Counted from the first letter of the stretch, positions 9,390 to 19,094 are shown. The stretch is 64,000 nucleotides of DNA from Sinorhizobium terangae (GCF_009601505.1 NZ_WITC01000121.1:103884-167883); one strand, 5' to 3'. Numbers and translations are program-made. Notes: generated by a model not told the origin, from the sequence alone.

Positions 9390-9435
9390 TAAAGAGCAGT
9401 CCAGAACTGCTGTCCAAAATCGTTCTGGAGTGTCT

Positions 9436-10500
9436 ATGGAACAGAACTGGTTTTTTCCGCCCCATCAGGGGATTCGCTTGGGTGACTTGGCGAATCGAAT
9501 TGGGGCGGAGTTGTCGGATGCCGCTGCGGCGGATCGCTTGATCCACGCGGTCGCACCGGTTTACCGCGCCAAATCGGGCGATGTTTGTTATATGCTCTCG
9601 CGTAAGAACCGCGACGAGTTAAATGATTGTCATGCCTCGGCAATCATCTGCGACAAGGCGATTGCGTCAATCGTTCCGGATAACATCCCGGTTCTCTTGA
9701 CTGCGAAACCGCATACGGCCTTCGCGCTCGTGGGCGCTCTGCTTCACGAAATGGCCATGCGACCATCCTACAATACAAGCGAGCGCGGCATTGCTGCGGG
9801 CACGTTTGTCGATCCAACCGCCCGACTTGAGGGTGGTGTCGAGATCGAACCGATGGCTGTCATCGGTGCCGGCGCCGAGATCGGCAGCGGAACGCGGATT
9901 GGGGCGGGAGCCGTCATCGGGCCGAATGTCCGAATCGGCCGCGATTGCACGATTTCCGCCGGAGCCAGCATCCTTTGCGCGCTGATAGGCAACAACGTCA
10001 TCATTCATCCCGGTGCGCGCATTGGCCAGGACGGCTTCGGCTACGCGCCAGGCCCCAAGGGCGGAATGATCAAGATCGTTCAGGTCGGTCGCGTGATCAT
10101 CCAGGATGACGTCGAGATCGGTGCGAACACGACAATCGATCGCGGCACCATGGATGACACCGTGATCGGCGAGGGCACGAAGATCGACAACCTCGTCCAG
10201 ATCGGACACAACGTCCGCATCGGTCGCTATTGCGGCATCGTCAGCCAGGTCGGCATCGCCGGCAGTACGAAGATTGGCGACGGCGTGATGATCGGCGGCG
10301 GAAGCGGTGTCAATGGCCACATTGCCATCGGAGATGGCGTGCAGATCGCCGCGATGAGCGGTGTGGCGAGCGATGTGCCGGCCGGCGAGCGTTACGGTGG
10401 GATCCCCGCACGCCCGATGCGGGATTTTCTGCGCGACATTGCCGAGATGGCGATGCGCGCCAGCGAAAGACAGAAGAAGAAGGGTGGCAAGGATGAATGA
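9436..10500 (+). CDS. lpxD: UDP-3-O-(3-hydroxyacyl)glucosamine N-acyltransferase
   Basis: Third step of lipid A synthesis: adds the N-linked hydroxyacyl chain to UDP-3-O-acyl-glucosamine. The 354-residue product has the N-terminal uridine-binding domain followed by left-handed beta-helix hexapeptide repeats (AVIGAGAEIGSGTRIGAGAV region), with the catalytic histidine in NLVQIGHNVRIG near residue 257, and a C-terminal helix. ATG 9436 has GGAG at 9426-9429. The stop lies inside fabZ (8-nt overlap), so lpxD-fabZ-lpxA-lpxI-lpxB form one operon. Confidence 0.97.
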   Translation: MEQNWFFPPHQGIRLGDLANRIGAELSDAAAADRLIHAVAPVYRAKSGDVCYMLSRKNRDELNDCHASAIICDKAIASIVPDNIPVLLTAKPHTAFALVGALLHEMAMRPSYNTSERGIAAGTFVDPTARLEGGVEIEPMAVIGAGAEIGSGTRIGAGAVIGPNVRIGRDCTISAGASILCALIGNNVIIHPGARIGQDGFGYAPGPKGGMIKIVQVGRVIIQDDVEIGANTTIDRGTMDDTVIGEGTKIDNLVQIGHNVRIGRYCGIVSQVGIAGSTKIGDGVMIGGGSGVNGHIAIGDGVQIAAMSGVASDVPAGERYGGIPARPMRDFLRDIAEMAMRASERQKKKGGKDE

Positions 10501-10957
10501 GGCTGCAACGGTACTCGGCACGGCGGATATTCAGGAAATCCTGACCCTTCTTCCCCATCGCTACCCGTTCCTGCTTGTCGACCGCATCATAGCGATCGAC
10601 GCCGACAATTCGGCGATCGGGATCAAGAACGTGACGGCGAACGAACCGCATTTCACGGGACATTTCCCCGGAAAGCCGATTATGCCGGGCGTGTTGCTGA
10701 TCGAAGGCATGGCGCAGACCGCTGGCGCCATCTGCGCCCGCAAGACCGGGATCGGCGACAATCTCGTCTACTTCATGACCATCGACAATGCCCGATTCCG
10801 CAAGCCTGTCGTGCCGGGAGACCGGGTCGAATTCCATGTCGTGAAACAGAAGCAACGTGGCAATATCTGGAAGTTTCACTGTGATGCAAAAGTTGACGGG
10901 CAACTTGTCGCGGAAGCTGATATCGGCGCGATGATTGTCAGCAAGGAAGACGCCTGA
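10493..10957 (+). CDS. fabZ: 3-hydroxyacyl-[acyl-carrier-protein] dehydratase FabZ
   Basis: Dehydrates 3-hydroxyacyl-ACP in fatty acid elongation, competing with LpxA/LpxD for the same hydroxyacyl-ACP pool. The 154-residue hot-dog-fold protein contains LLPHRYPFLLVDRI, the active-site His in FTGHFPGKPIMPGV, and the Glu in LLIEGMAQTAG. It starts inside lpxD and ends 2 nt before lpxA. The tight packing suggests coupled control of lipid A and fatty acid synthesis. Confidence 0.97.
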   Translation: MNEAATVLGTADIQEILTLLPHRYPFLLVDRIIAIDADNSAIGIKNVTANEPHFTGHFPGKPIMPGVLLIEGMAQTAGAICARKTGIGDNLVYFMTIDNARFRKPVVPGDRVEFHVVKQKQRGNIWKFHCDAKVDGQLVAEADIGAMIVSKEDA

Positions 10958-10959
10958 AA

Positions 10960-11772
10960 ATGATTGCATCGACTGCGAAGATCCACCCGTCATCCGTTAT
11001 CGAGGATGGGGCGGTGATCGGGGAGAACGCGAAGGTCGGTCCTTTTTGCCATATCGGGCCGAATGTCGTTCTGGGAGGCGACGTCGAACTCCTGAGCCAT
11101 GTCGTCGTCATCGGGCGCACGACCGTCGGCAAGGGGACGAAGATCTTCCCGTCCGCCGTCATCGGCGGCGATTCGCAAAGCGTGCATCACAGCGCCCTGA
11201 ATACGACGCTGGTCATCGGCGAGAACTGCACCATCCGCGAAGGTGTGACGATGAACACGGGCACCGTCGAGCATGGGGGCAGCACGATCGTCGGCAACAA
11301 CAACCTGTTTCTGGCCAATTCCCACGTTGCGCATGATTGCCGGCTCGGAAACAACATCATCCTGTCCAACAACGTGATGCTGGCGGGGCACGTGATCGTT
11401 GACGACCGCGCCATTCTCGGCGGCGGTTCGGCGGTTCACCAGTTCACGCGCATTGGCAGGCAGGCCTTTATCGGCGGGCTCTCGGCGGTAAGCTACGACG
11501 TCATTCCCTATGGCATGCTCAACGGCAATCCCGGCGTTCTGAGCGGTCTCAATGTCGTCGGCATGACGCGCGCTGGCATCGACCGCGCGACGATCCATGC
11601 GGTGCGGCGGGCGTACAAGCAGATTTTCGAGGGACCGGAATCTATCCGCGCCAATGCTGCGGCAATCCGGCCGGAGTATCTCGATTGCCCGCCGGCGCTC
11701 GAGATCCTCGATTTCATTGCGGCAGACAGCGACCGCGCGCTGTCGTCGCCCAACCGCGGCAACAGAGGTTGA
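10960..11772 (+). CDS. lpxA: UDP-N-acetylglucosamine O-acyltransferase
   Basis: First step of lipid A synthesis: transfers a 3-hydroxyacyl chain from ACP to UDP-GlcNAc. The 270-residue trimeric left-handed beta-helix protein shows hexapeptide repeats from IHPSSVIEDGAVIGENAKVG onward and the catalytic histidine in NSHVAHDCRLGNN near residue 125. The C-terminal helical domain includes the typical GLNVVGMTRAGI region. It starts 2 nt after the fabZ stop. Confidence 0.97.
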   Translation: MIASTAKIHPSSVIEDGAVIGENAKVGPFCHIGPNVVLGGDVELLSHVVVIGRTTVGKGTKIFPSAVIGGDSQSVHHSALNTTLVIGENCTIREGVTMNTGTVEHGGSTIVGNNNLFLANSHVAHDCRLGNNIILSNNVMLAGHVIVDDRAILGGGSAVHQFTRIGRQAFIGGLSAVSYDVIPYGMLNGNPGVLSGLNVVGMTRAGIDRATIHAVRRAYKQIFEGPESIRANAAAIRPEYLDCPPALEILDFIAADSDRALSSPNRGNRG

Positions 11773-11777
11773 CTGCA

Positions 11778-12659
11778 GTGGTAGCCCGCAGCCTGCCGGG
11801 TACGGGGGGCAGGTTGGCGATCATTGCCGGCGCCGGTGCGCTGCCGCATCACGTCGCGGAGGCCGCGCGGCGACAGGGCGAAGACCCTTTCATCATTGCG
11901 CTGTCGCGCGAAGCGGACGCCGATTGGACGGGGTTCGACTACGCCGTTCTGGCCATCGGTGATTTTGCCGCGATCAGCCGAACCTTCGAGAAGGAGGGCA
12001 TTGACCGTGTTGTGCTCTCCGGCGGAGTTCGGCGTCGACCGGAATGGCGTGATATCCGCCCCACGCTGAGGACGCTCGCCAAGGTACCGAGTGTGCTTCG
12101 GACTCTGGTGTCCGGTGGTGACGACGCGGTTTTGAGGATGGCGATGGATCTCATCGAAGCGAGCGGCGCCCGCGTCATCGGCGCACAGGAAGTCGTCCCC
12201 AATCTCCTCGCAGACACCGGCCCGCTTGGGGCCCACACGCCAACGGATGACGATCGGCGGGACATTGAAGCTGGGATCGCCGCTGCCAACGCCTTGGGAG
12301 CGCTCGATGTCGGGCAGGGCGCCGTCGCGGTCGGCGGCCGGGTGATCGCGCTCGAGGGTGCTGAAGGCACCGACGCCATGCTGGCGCGCGTTGCCGCGCT
12401 GAAGGTGGAGGGTCGGGTCTCGACCCGTCGTCGCGGCGTGCTCGTCAAGCTTTGCAAGCCGCAGCAGGACGAACGCGCTGATCTGCCCTCTATCGGTCCT
12501 TCCACAGTTGCGGGCGCCGAGGCAGCGGGCCTTGCAGGCATTGCCGTCGAAGCGGGCAGGGCACTTGTGCTCGAGCGGTCGCAGCTTGTCGAAAGGGCCG
12601 ACAAAAGCGGCCTGTTCATCCTGGGTGTTGAGCGTGGGAGGTATGGCAGCCGCCGATGA
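11778..12659 (+). CDS. lpxI: UDP-2,3-diacylglucosamine diphosphatase LpxI (DUF1009)
   Basis: Hydrolyses UDP-2,3-diacylglucosamine to lipid X; LpxI replaces LpxH in alphaproteobacteria. About 293 residues. The N-terminal domain begins GRLAIIAGAGALPHHVAEAA, and the C-terminal catalytic domain includes GAVAVGGRVIALEGAEGTDA (the family signature with conserved Glu and Asp) and RRRGVLVKLCKPQQD. The start is uncertain: GTG 11778 has AGAGG (11764-11768) at 9-nt spacing, while TTG 11769 overlaps the lpxA stop but touches that Shine-Dalgarno. The stop overlaps the lpxB start (ATGA). Confidence 0.92.
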   Translation: MVARSLPGTGGRLAIIAGAGALPHHVAEAARRQGEDPFIIALSREADADWTGFDYAVLAIGDFAAISRTFEKEGIDRVVLSGGVRRRPEWRDIRPTLRTLAKVPSVLRTLVSGGDDAVLRMAMDLIEASGARVIGAQEVVPNLLADTGPLGAHTPTDDDRRDIEAGIAAANALGALDVGQGAVAVGGRVIALEGAEGTDAMLARVAALKVEGRVSTRRRGVLVKLCKPQQDERADLPSIGPSTVAGAEAAGLAGIAVEAGRALVLERSQLVERADKSGLFILGVERGRYGSRR

Positions 12660-13840
12660 CGGGCAAGGGCTACAAACTGGCTGTGATAGCCGGGGAGGTC
12701 TCGGGTGACTTGCTCGGTGCCGATCTGGTACGCGCCCTTCGCCCGCGTCTCGCAGGCCCGCTTGAACTCGTCGGTGTCGGTGGCGAGGCGCTCGAAGCCG
12801 AGGGGCTGGCATCGCTGTTCGACTATTCCGAATTGTCGATCATGGGCTTTTCGCAGGTGCTTGCACGATTGCCGAAGCTCATTCTGCGCATCCGCCAGAC
12901 AGCGCGCGCAATCATCGCGGCCCGGCCGGACGCATTGCTCATCATCGACAGCCCGGATTTCACCCATCGCGTAGCGCGGCGCGTGCGCGCGGCGCTACCA
13001 CATCTGCCGGTGATCAATTACGTCTGCCCGAGCGTCTGGGCGTGGAAACCCGAGCGCGCGCCGCGCATGCGTGCCTATGTCGACCATGTGCTTGCGGTTC
13101 TGCCGTTCGAGCCGGAGGTGATGCGCACGCTCGATGGTCCGTCGACAACCTATGTCGGGCATCGCCTTGCGTCCGACATCAATGTCTTGTCGGTTCGTGC
13201 CCGGCGGCGCGAAAGGCAGCGCGCCGAACGGCCGCTGGAGCCGGCGACCTGTCTCCTGCTTCCGGGATCCCGCGGGAGTGAAGTCAGCCGCTTGCTTCCG
13301 ATTTTCGGCGAGACCGTCGAGGAACTCGCGGCGCGCCATCAAGGCATGCGCTTTCTTTTGCCGACTGTTCCCCGGCAGGAGCGGCGGGTGAAGGAACTGA
13401 CGGCGTCGTGGAAGGTGCAGCCCGAGATATCGGTTGCAACCGACAGGAAGTGGGAGGCCTTTGAAAAGGCCGACGCCGCACTTGCAGCTTCAGGGACGGT
13501 CATTCTCGAGCTTGCGCTTGCCGGTATCCCCGTCGTTTCAACCTACAAAGCCGATTGGCTCGTCAGCTTCCTGCATTCTCGGATTCGGATATGGACTGCG
13601 GCACTTCCGAACCTGATCGCCGATTTTCCAGTCGTACCGGAATATTTCAACAAGATGATCCGGCCGGCGGTGCTGACACGCTGGTTCGAGCGGCTTTCGA
13701 GCGACACGCCGCAACGCCGTGCCATGCTTGACGGCTTTGCCATCGTGCAGGAGCGCATGGCGACCGACCGGCCGCCCGGCGAGAAGGCCGCGGAAATCGT
13801 CTTCGATTATCTCCAACAGAAAAAGCCCGGCCGTCTCTGA
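12656..13840 (+). CDS. lpxB: Lipid A disaccharide synthase
   Basis: GT19 glycosyltransferase joining lipid X to UDP-diacylglucosamine. The 394-residue product has KLAVIAGEVSGDLLGADLV at the N-terminus, VNYVCPSVWAWKPERA in the middle, and LPGSRGSEV and AASGTVILELALAGIPVV in the C-terminal half, all normal for LpxB. ATG 12656 overlaps the lpxI TGA. The last codons are part of the terminator hairpin at 13823-13848. Confidence 0.97.
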   Translation: MTGKGYKLAVIAGEVSGDLLGADLVRALRPRLAGPLELVGVGGEALEAEGLASLFDYSELSIMGFSQVLARLPKLILRIRQTARAIIAARPDALLIIDSPDFTHRVARRVRAALPHLPVINYVCPSVWAWKPERAPRMRAYVDHVLAVLPFEPEVMRTLDGPSTTYVGHRLASDINVLSVRARRRERQRAERPLEPATCLLLPGSRGSEVSRLLPIFGETVEELAARHQGMRFLLPTVPRQERRVKELTASWKVQPEISVATDRKWEAFEKADAALAASGTVILELALAGIPVVSTYKADWLVSFLHSRIRIWTAALPNLIADFPVVPEYFNKMIRPAVLTRWFERLSSDTPQRRAMLDGFAIVQERMATDRPPGEKAAEIVFDYLQQKKPGRL

Positions 13841-13850
13841 CCGGGCTTCT
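13817..13850. terminator. Bidirectional terminator between convergent lpxB and gltA
   Basis: Stem AAGCCCGG (13823-13830) with CCGGGCTT (13841-13848) and a 10-nt loop. On the minus strand the hairpin is followed by a run of five U, so it is a good terminator for gltA; on the plus strand the tract is weak (CTTCTTG). The left arm and loop are the last 18 bases of lpxB, including its stop codon. Confidence 0.75.
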
Positions 13851-13870
13851 TGATGTGACGGGATGTCCGC

Positions 13871-15160
13871 TCAGCGCTTTGAGACCGGGACGTAATCGCG
13901 CTGCGATGCGCCGACATAGAGCTGACGCGGGCGACCGATGCGCTGCTCCGGATCCTCGATCATTTCGTTCCACTGCGCGATCCAGCCGACAGTGCGGGCA
14001 AGCGCGAAGAGCACCGTGAACATGGTGGTGGGGAAGCCCAGCGCCTTCAGCGTGATGCCGGAATAGAAGTCGATATTCGGATAGAGCTTCTTTTCGATGA
14101 AATATTCGTCGGTCAGCGCAATGCGCTCGAGTTCCATTGCCACTTCGAGCAGCGGATCGTCCTTGTGGCCGAGCTCGGCGAGAACTTCATGCGTGGTCTT
14201 CTGCATGATCTTCGCGCGCGGGTCGTAATGCTTGTAGACGCGATGGCCAAAGCCCATCAGGCGGAACGGATCGTTCTTGTCTTTGGCCCTGGCAATATAT
14301 TCCGGGATGCGGTCGACCGTGCCGATTTCCGCGAGCATGTTGAGCGCGGCTTCGTTGGCGCCGCCGTGAGCGGGTCCCCAGAGGCAGGCGATGCCGGCCG
14401 CGATACATGCAAACGGGTTTGCGCCCGACGAGCCGGCGAGGCGGACGGTCGAGGTCGATGCATTCTGCTCGTGATCGGCGTGCAGGATGAAGATCCGGTC
14501 CATCGCGCGCGAGAGAACCGGGTTCACGACATACTCCTCGCAGGGAACTGCAAAGCACATGCGCAGGAAGTTCGACGCGTAGTCGAGGTCGTTCTTCGGG
14601 TAAACGAACGGCTGGCCGACATGATATTTATAAGCCATGGCGGCAATCGTCGGCATCTTCGCGATCATGCGCAGCGACGCGACCATGCGCTGATGCGGAT
14701 CAGTGATATCTGTCGAGTCGTGATAGAAGGCCGACAGCGCGCCGACGCACCCGCACATGACGGCCATCGGGTGGGCGTCGCGGCGGAAACCGGTGAAGAA
14801 GCGCGACATCTGTTCATGGACCATCGTGTGGTGGGTCACGCGATAGTCGAAATCGTCCTTCTGAGCCTTGGTCGGCAGTTCGCCGTAGAGGAGCAGATAG
14901 CACACTTCGAGGAAGTCGCCGTGTTCGGCCAGTTGCTCGATCGGATAGCCACGATGAAGCAGCACGCCCTCGTCACCATCGATATAGGTGATCTTGGATT
15001 CACAAGACGCCGTCGACGTAAAGCCGGGATCGTAGGTGAACATCTTCGTCTGCTTGTAGAGCGATCCGATATCCACGACGTCCGGCCCGATGGATCCCGA
15101 TCGCACTGGCAGTTCCGCCGATTTTCCATCGAATGTTACAACCGCGCTTTTTTCTGTCAT
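13871..15160 (-). CDS. gltA: Citrate synthase (type II)
   Basis: Condenses oxaloacetate and acetyl-CoA at the entry to the TCA cycle. The 429-residue protein starts MTEKSAVVTFDGKSAELPV, with GGAGG 5 nt before ATG (CAT at 15158-15160). The N-terminal beta domain holds FTYDPGFTSTASCESKITYI. The catalytic residues sit in LHADHEQNAST (His), WGPAHGGANEA (His) and NIDFYSGI (Asp). It is convergent with lpxB and divergent from the ComEC gene. Confidence 0.97.
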   Translation of the reverse strand: MTEKSAVVTFDGKSAELPVRSGSIGPDVVDIGSLYKQTKMFTYDPGFTSTASCESKITYIDGDEGVLLHRGYPIEQLAEHGDFLEVCYLLLYGELPTKAQKDDFDYRVTHHTMVHEQMSRFFTGFRRDAHPMAVMCGCVGALSAFYHDSTDITDPHQRMVASLRMIAKMPTIAAMAYKYHVGQPFVYPKNDLDYASNFLRMCFAVPCEEYVVNPVLSRAMDRIFILHADHEQNASTSTVRLAGSSGANPFACIAAGIACLWGPAHGGANEAALNMLAEIGTVDRIPEYIARAKDKNDPFRLMGFGHRVYKHYDPRAKIMQKTTHEVLAELGHKDDPLLEVAMELERIALTDEYFIEKKLYPNIDFYSGITLKALGFPTTMFTVLFALARTVGWIAQWNEMIEDPEQRIGRPRQLYVGASQRDYVPVSKR

Positions 15161-15476
15161 GGGAGCCTCCGTCTTATGGCAACGTGGCATAGAAAAATGC
15201 CACGAAATTGAACGTTGCGAATTTGCTATATGATTTATTTTCGACTGCCAAGCTGTACGAAAGGCAAATTGGTGCGATGCGAAAATGTGCATATGGCGAC
15301 GCAATAATCGCACGATATGGCCAGATGTCCAAGCGGACCAATGATCGTTAATCTGATAATGCGGTACCATTCTATATAGCTCTGCTGATTTTTTGTGCAG
15401 TTTATCTTCTGGTTGCAATGCGGCGAAGTTGGTTGCAGGATCGGCCGAGAGCCGCAGAGGGGCAGAGCGGGCAGCA
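15161..15476. promoter_or_regulatory. Divergent gltA/comEC promoter region with a gltA leader hairpin
   Basis: A 316-nt gap without a gene. A perfect 8-bp hairpin, CGTGGCAT (15183-15190) with ATGCCACG (15197-15204) and an AGAAAA loop, lies 22-44 nt before the gltA start and would be in its mRNA leader. On the minus strand further upstream, CTTGGC and ATATAG boxes about 15 nt apart are a weak promoter candidate. Nothing clear was found for comEC. Confidence 0.35.
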
Positions 15477-17777
15477 ATGGGGATGGAAGAGCGAGGACCG
15501 ACGACGCTCGATGCGCTGCATCGCGCATCGCCTTTCATCGGCAGCCAAGTCTCCGTTCACGCCGCCGATACCCCGGTAGCGCAGGCCGGGCGCCGGCTGC
15601 GACGGCCACTGAATGGTTCGGCGCTGGATCACAGGGTCCCTGCGGCTGCCGCCTCGGTCATCCGGCGATTGCGCGCGGCCGCGGAGGAGGAGGCTGATTT
15701 TGGGCACGGCTTCGTACTGATCCCGGTGCTTCTAGCGCTCGGCTCCCTCGTTTGGTTCACACTGGCGTATGACGTCGGAATTGCCAAACTTGCAGCGCTG
15801 CTTTGCGTTTTCGGCATATCGGCGCTCCTCTGCCAAGGGCGTTTCGCACCTTGGCGGCCGATAGCGATCGCGCCTTTCATCTTCGTTGCTGGTATGTTGC
15901 TGTCCGCGGCGGAGACCGCACGCCTCGGCACGGTCGTTCTCGATGGCCCGGTGACGACGAACCTTCGCGGACGCGTGTTGTCGCGCGAACAGGATGACAA
16001 GGGGCGCTGGCGATATCTGGCCGAGATCACCGAAACTTCCAGGCCTCGGCTTCGCAGACCACCCTCCAAAGCAACACTGCTGGCGCGAAGTCAGCACCAA
16101 GGATTTCCGGTCGGGGCTATCATCGAGGGCAAGGTGCGCCTTTCCCCGCCTTCGGGACCCGCGCTGCCTGGGTTGAACGACTTTGCCTTCGACGCTTTTT
16201 TCAAAGGCGTTGGAGCGGTCGGATTCTTCTACGGCGCTCCACGACTGGTACCATATGCGGACGTTGCCGCATCGCGCACCGATACGTCCCTGTTTGCGCG
16301 AGGCAAGGCCTTCCTTGCTGACATGCGTGAAGCCGTTGGAGAGAGGATCCGGACGGTGGTCGGCGGCGATACGGGAGCGATCGCGGCGGCGCTCATCACT
16401 GCGGAAGAGCGAGCCATCAGCCGCGAGACAGTCGAAACGCTGCGAGCCGCCGGCCTGTCGCATGTTTTGGCTATTTCGGGGCTGAACATGGTTCTGGCGG
16501 CGGGGACCTTTCTTGTCGGAGCGCGGACACTGTTGAGTCTGGTTCCGGGCCTGGCCGAACGGCTGCCGATCAAGAAGATCGCCGCTGCGGGGGCGCTGGT
16601 GATGGTCCTGCTCTACATCCTGATCGCCGGTGGCGCAGTCTCGGCGCTTCGTTCCTGGATCATGATCTCCATCATGCTCATAGCCGTCTTTTTCGACAGG
16701 GTTTCGATCAGCCTGCGGAATGTCGCTCTGGCGGCAATTATCATTATCGCCTGGACACCGTCGGCGGTTGCCGGGCCAGGATTTCAAATGTCCTTCGCCG
16801 CCACCCTGGCTCTGGTCGCAGGCTATGCCCGCTGGCGCGAACATCGAATGCGGGAGCGGGAACGAGCAACTGGCGAGCGCCGCTGGGAGCCGGCGTCCAA
16901 TTTTGCCATTGGCACCGTCGCCACATCTCTCATTGGTGGCTTGGCGACGGCAGTCTACGCCGCCGCCCATTTTCATCGGCTTCCGGCCTATGGATTGATC
17001 GCCAACGTCCTCACCACGCCATTGATCAGCATCCTCATCATGCCGTTCGGCTTGTTCGCCATGCTGCTAATGCCGTTCGGGCTTGAATATTATCCCCTGG
17101 TGGTGATGGGGCAGGGGCTCGATTGGATGCTCGCGGTAGCGCGCTACGTGGCTTCGTTCAATGGCGAATGGGTGACGGGTCGGGTGGGTGCGACCGGTTT
17201 TGCGCCGGCGGCGTTCGGCGGAATCGTGCTGTGTGTGCTGCGAACGCGGCTGGCGCTCATTGGAGCAGTATTGATCGTGTTCGGCGGCGCGGCGATCGCA
17301 TGGGAGCGCCAGGCGCAACATCCCTCGGTGGTAATATCCGAAGACGGCCAACTGATTGGGCTGATTACAGAAGACGCCATCGCCACCAACCGGACCCGCC
17401 CGCCGGGCTTTATCTTCTCGCAATGGCAGCGGGCGCTTGCCGCCTCCAATCATGTTGCCCCGGTCATCGAACGTGCCTCAAAGATGGAACCACGCGATCT
17501 TGCGGCAAGCGCGGTGAATGCGGCTGAAATCCTGTCATCTGTGAAACCTGGAGGCTTTATCTGCCGCAAGGGCGAATGGTGCGCCGGCCGCAGCCGTGAA
17601 GGCTGGACCATCGTCATCGTCGACGCCCCCGAATTCTTTCCGTCCTTATGCGAGACCGCTGACCTCGTCATCGCAGCCGGCCGGCGGCCCTTACCGGCGT
17701 GCAAATCGAGCCGGGCACTGATTGTGACGGCTGAGACTCTGCGGAGTAGCGGCGCGATCGGAAATTTACGCCGATGA
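15477..17777 (+). CDS. ComEC/Rec2-family membrane protein
   Basis: Polytopic membrane protein related to the DNA-uptake channel ComEC. About 766 residues. After a hydrophilic N-terminus come hydrophobic segments, a DUF4131-like domain (residues ~130-230), and the Competence core with the signature AGLSHVLAISGLNM followed by many helices. The C-terminal ~130 residues are soluble and contain no HxHxDH zinc motif, so the metallo-beta-lactamase domain of classical ComEC is missing, as far as I know common in this order. ATG 15477 is the first ATG after a purine-rich stretch; start certainty is moderate. Natural competence cannot be inferred from this gene alone. Confidence 0.85.
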   Translation: MGMEERGPTTLDALHRASPFIGSQVSVHAADTPVAQAGRRLRRPLNGSALDHRVPAAAASVIRRLRAAAEEEADFGHGFVLIPVLLALGSLVWFTLAYDVGIAKLAALLCVFGISALLCQGRFAPWRPIAIAPFIFVAGMLLSAAETARLGTVVLDGPVTTNLRGRVLSREQDDKGRWRYLAEITETSRPRLRRPPSKATLLARSQHQGFPVGAIIEGKVRLSPPSGPALPGLNDFAFDAFFKGVGAVGFFYGAPRLVPYADVAASRTDTSLFARGKAFLADMREAVGERIRTVVGGDTGAIAAALITAEERAISRETVETLRAAGLSHVLAISGLNMVLAAGTFLVGARTLLSLVPGLAERLPIKKIAAAGALVMVLLYILIAGGAVSALRSWIMISIMLIAVFFDRVSISLRNVALAAIIIIAWTPSAVAGPGFQMSFAATLALVAGYARWREHRMRERERATGERRWEPASNFAIGTVATSLIGGLATAVYAAAHFHRLPAYGLIANVLTTPLISILIMPFGLFAMLLMPFGLEYYPLVVMGQGLDWMLAVARYVASFNGEWVTGRVGATGFAPAAFGGIVLCVLRTRLALIGAVLIVFGGAAIAWERQAQHPSVVISEDGQLIGLITEDAIATNRTRPPGFIFSQWQRALAASNHVAPVIERASKMEPRDLAASAVNAAEILSSVKPGGFICRKGEWCAGRSREGWTIVIVDAPEFFPSLCETADLVIAAGRRPLPACKSSRALIVTAETLRSSGAIGNLRR

Positions 17778-18091
17778 GAAGCAGACTGGAGCGCCGCTCC
17801 ACATGCGGATCGTGAGGTCGTTCACGTCCACGGGGAGGCCGTGGCAACGTCATCGCCGGTACGACTGGCGTAGCGATGACTTCTCACCCGACGAAGGCAG
17901 CTTCTGAATTCGCCTGATAAGTGGTCGTAAGAATGCGACACCGCCCTTATTCTTGATTATTTTACTCCACAAATCCTTGCCATTCGGTCATAGTTCGTCG
18001 TAAAGAACCTGCGAAAGCATGCGGGCTTGCTCGTCCCGGGGTTGCATCGCAGTCAGGCGACAAGACAGGCACACAATATGTGAGGAACGAG
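17778..18091 (+). other. 314-nt gap between comEC and exbB with two hairpins
   Basis: No gene is visible. CCACGG/CCGTGG (17828-17844) and GTCATCGC/GCGATGAC (17849-17880) form adjacent hairpins downstream of comEC. Neither is followed by a T-tract, so a terminator role is only possible. The AT-richer stretch at 17935-17975 probably holds the exbB promoter; I could not place boxes with confidence and saw no clear iron box. Confidence 0.35.
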
Positions 18092-19090
18092 ATGTCACAC
18101 CGGACCCGGCCGCAATTGAGTGTGTTGTTTGCGGCAACGCTCGCCATTTCACTTGCCGGAGCGGTTTCGGCAGGCTTCGCCCAAACAATACAGCAAGATC
18201 CCTCCGCCGCGGTTGCCGGGCAGGCGCAGGGCGCGGCGGCGCCCGCCGTTACGGCACCTACTGCCGGCGAGAGCCAAGCGAATTTCACCGCGCCGCCGGA
18301 ACTGCCTGCACCTGTCGACGCCCCGACGCCGGGCGCTAGCGGAAACCCAGTCCTTCCGCACGATCTTTCGCCGCTCGGCATGTTTCTCGCCGCCGATATC
18401 GTCGTCAAGAGCGTGATGATCGGCCTGGCGCTGGCATCCGTCATCACATGGGCGATCTTCCTGGTGAAGACGATAGAGCTCATTGGCGCAAAATCGCGGT
18501 TGAACCGCGCGGTGCGGATGCTCTCCGCAGCGAACGGGCTCGCCGACGTCAAGGCCGCGCTTGACCGCAAGGCGGGCGTTGCCGCGGAAATGGTGGCGGC
18601 GGCTGATGACGAAATGGCCCGTTCGGAGGCGGTTCTGGACCACGCCCCGGCTAGCGGTACCAAGGAGCGCGTGTCGTCGCTGCTCGGCCGTATCGAGGTT
18701 CGTGCCGGCAAGCGGATGAGCGGTGGCACCGGCATTCTGGCCTCAATCGGCTCGGTTGGTCCCTTCGTCGGGCTGTTTGGCACGGTCTGGGGAATCATGA
18801 ATTCGTTTATCGGCATCAGCAAAGCGCAGACGACCAACCTCGCCATCGTCGCGCCCGGTATCGCCGAGGCTTTGCTGGCAACGGCCATTGGTCTCGTCGC
18901 GGCCATCCCCGCGGTGGTGATCTACAACTACTTCGCCCGGTCTGTAGGCGGCTACAAGCTGATACTGGCGGATGCGGCGGCCGCAGTGGAGCGATTGGTG
19001 AGCCGGGACCTCGACCATCGGCACATGCGCAGGACCCAGCCGCACAGGCGCGACGGCCATGTCGACGCTTCGATAGCCAGGATCGGATAA
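18092..19090 (+). CDS. exbB: TonB-system energising protein ExbB
   Basis: Inner-membrane proton channel that, with ExbD, powers TonB-dependent outer-membrane transport. The 332-residue protein has a cleavable-looking N-terminus (to about residue 32, SAGFAQ), a Pro/Ala-rich periplasmic stretch typical of rhizobial ExbB, and three membrane helices including the MotA/TolQ/ExbB signature region GSVGPFVGLFGTVWGIMNSF and ATAIGLVAAIPAVVIYNYF. ATG 18092 has AGGA at 5-nt spacing; GTG 18080 is in frame but less likely. exbD follows after 4 nt. No tonB gene is present in the window. Confidence 0.95.
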   Translation: MSHRTRPQLSVLFAATLAISLAGAVSAGFAQTIQQDPSAAVAGQAQGAAAPAVTAPTAGESQANFTAPPELPAPVDAPTPGASGNPVLPHDLSPLGMFLAADIVVKSVMIGLALASVITWAIFLVKTIELIGAKSRLNRAVRMLSAANGLADVKAALDRKAGVAAEMVAAADDEMARSEAVLDHAPASGTKERVSSLLGRIEVRAGKRMSGGTGILASIGSVGPFVGLFGTVWGIMNSFIGISKAQTTNLAIVAPGIAEALLATAIGLVAAIPAVVIYNYFARSVGGYKLILADAAAAVERLVSRDLDHRHMRRTQPHRRDGHVDASIARIG

Positions 19091-19094
19091 GGCG

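Noticed and set aside
14165..15211. 348-codon open frame on the + strand opposite gltA
   Set aside because: Antisense shadow of a high-GC gene; gltA has full citrate synthase motifs in the other strand and the shadow has no domain.
15477..17777. ComEC-like gene as evidence for a natural competence system
   Set aside because: No other competence genes are present and the metallo-beta-lactamase domain is missing, so competence cannot be claimed.
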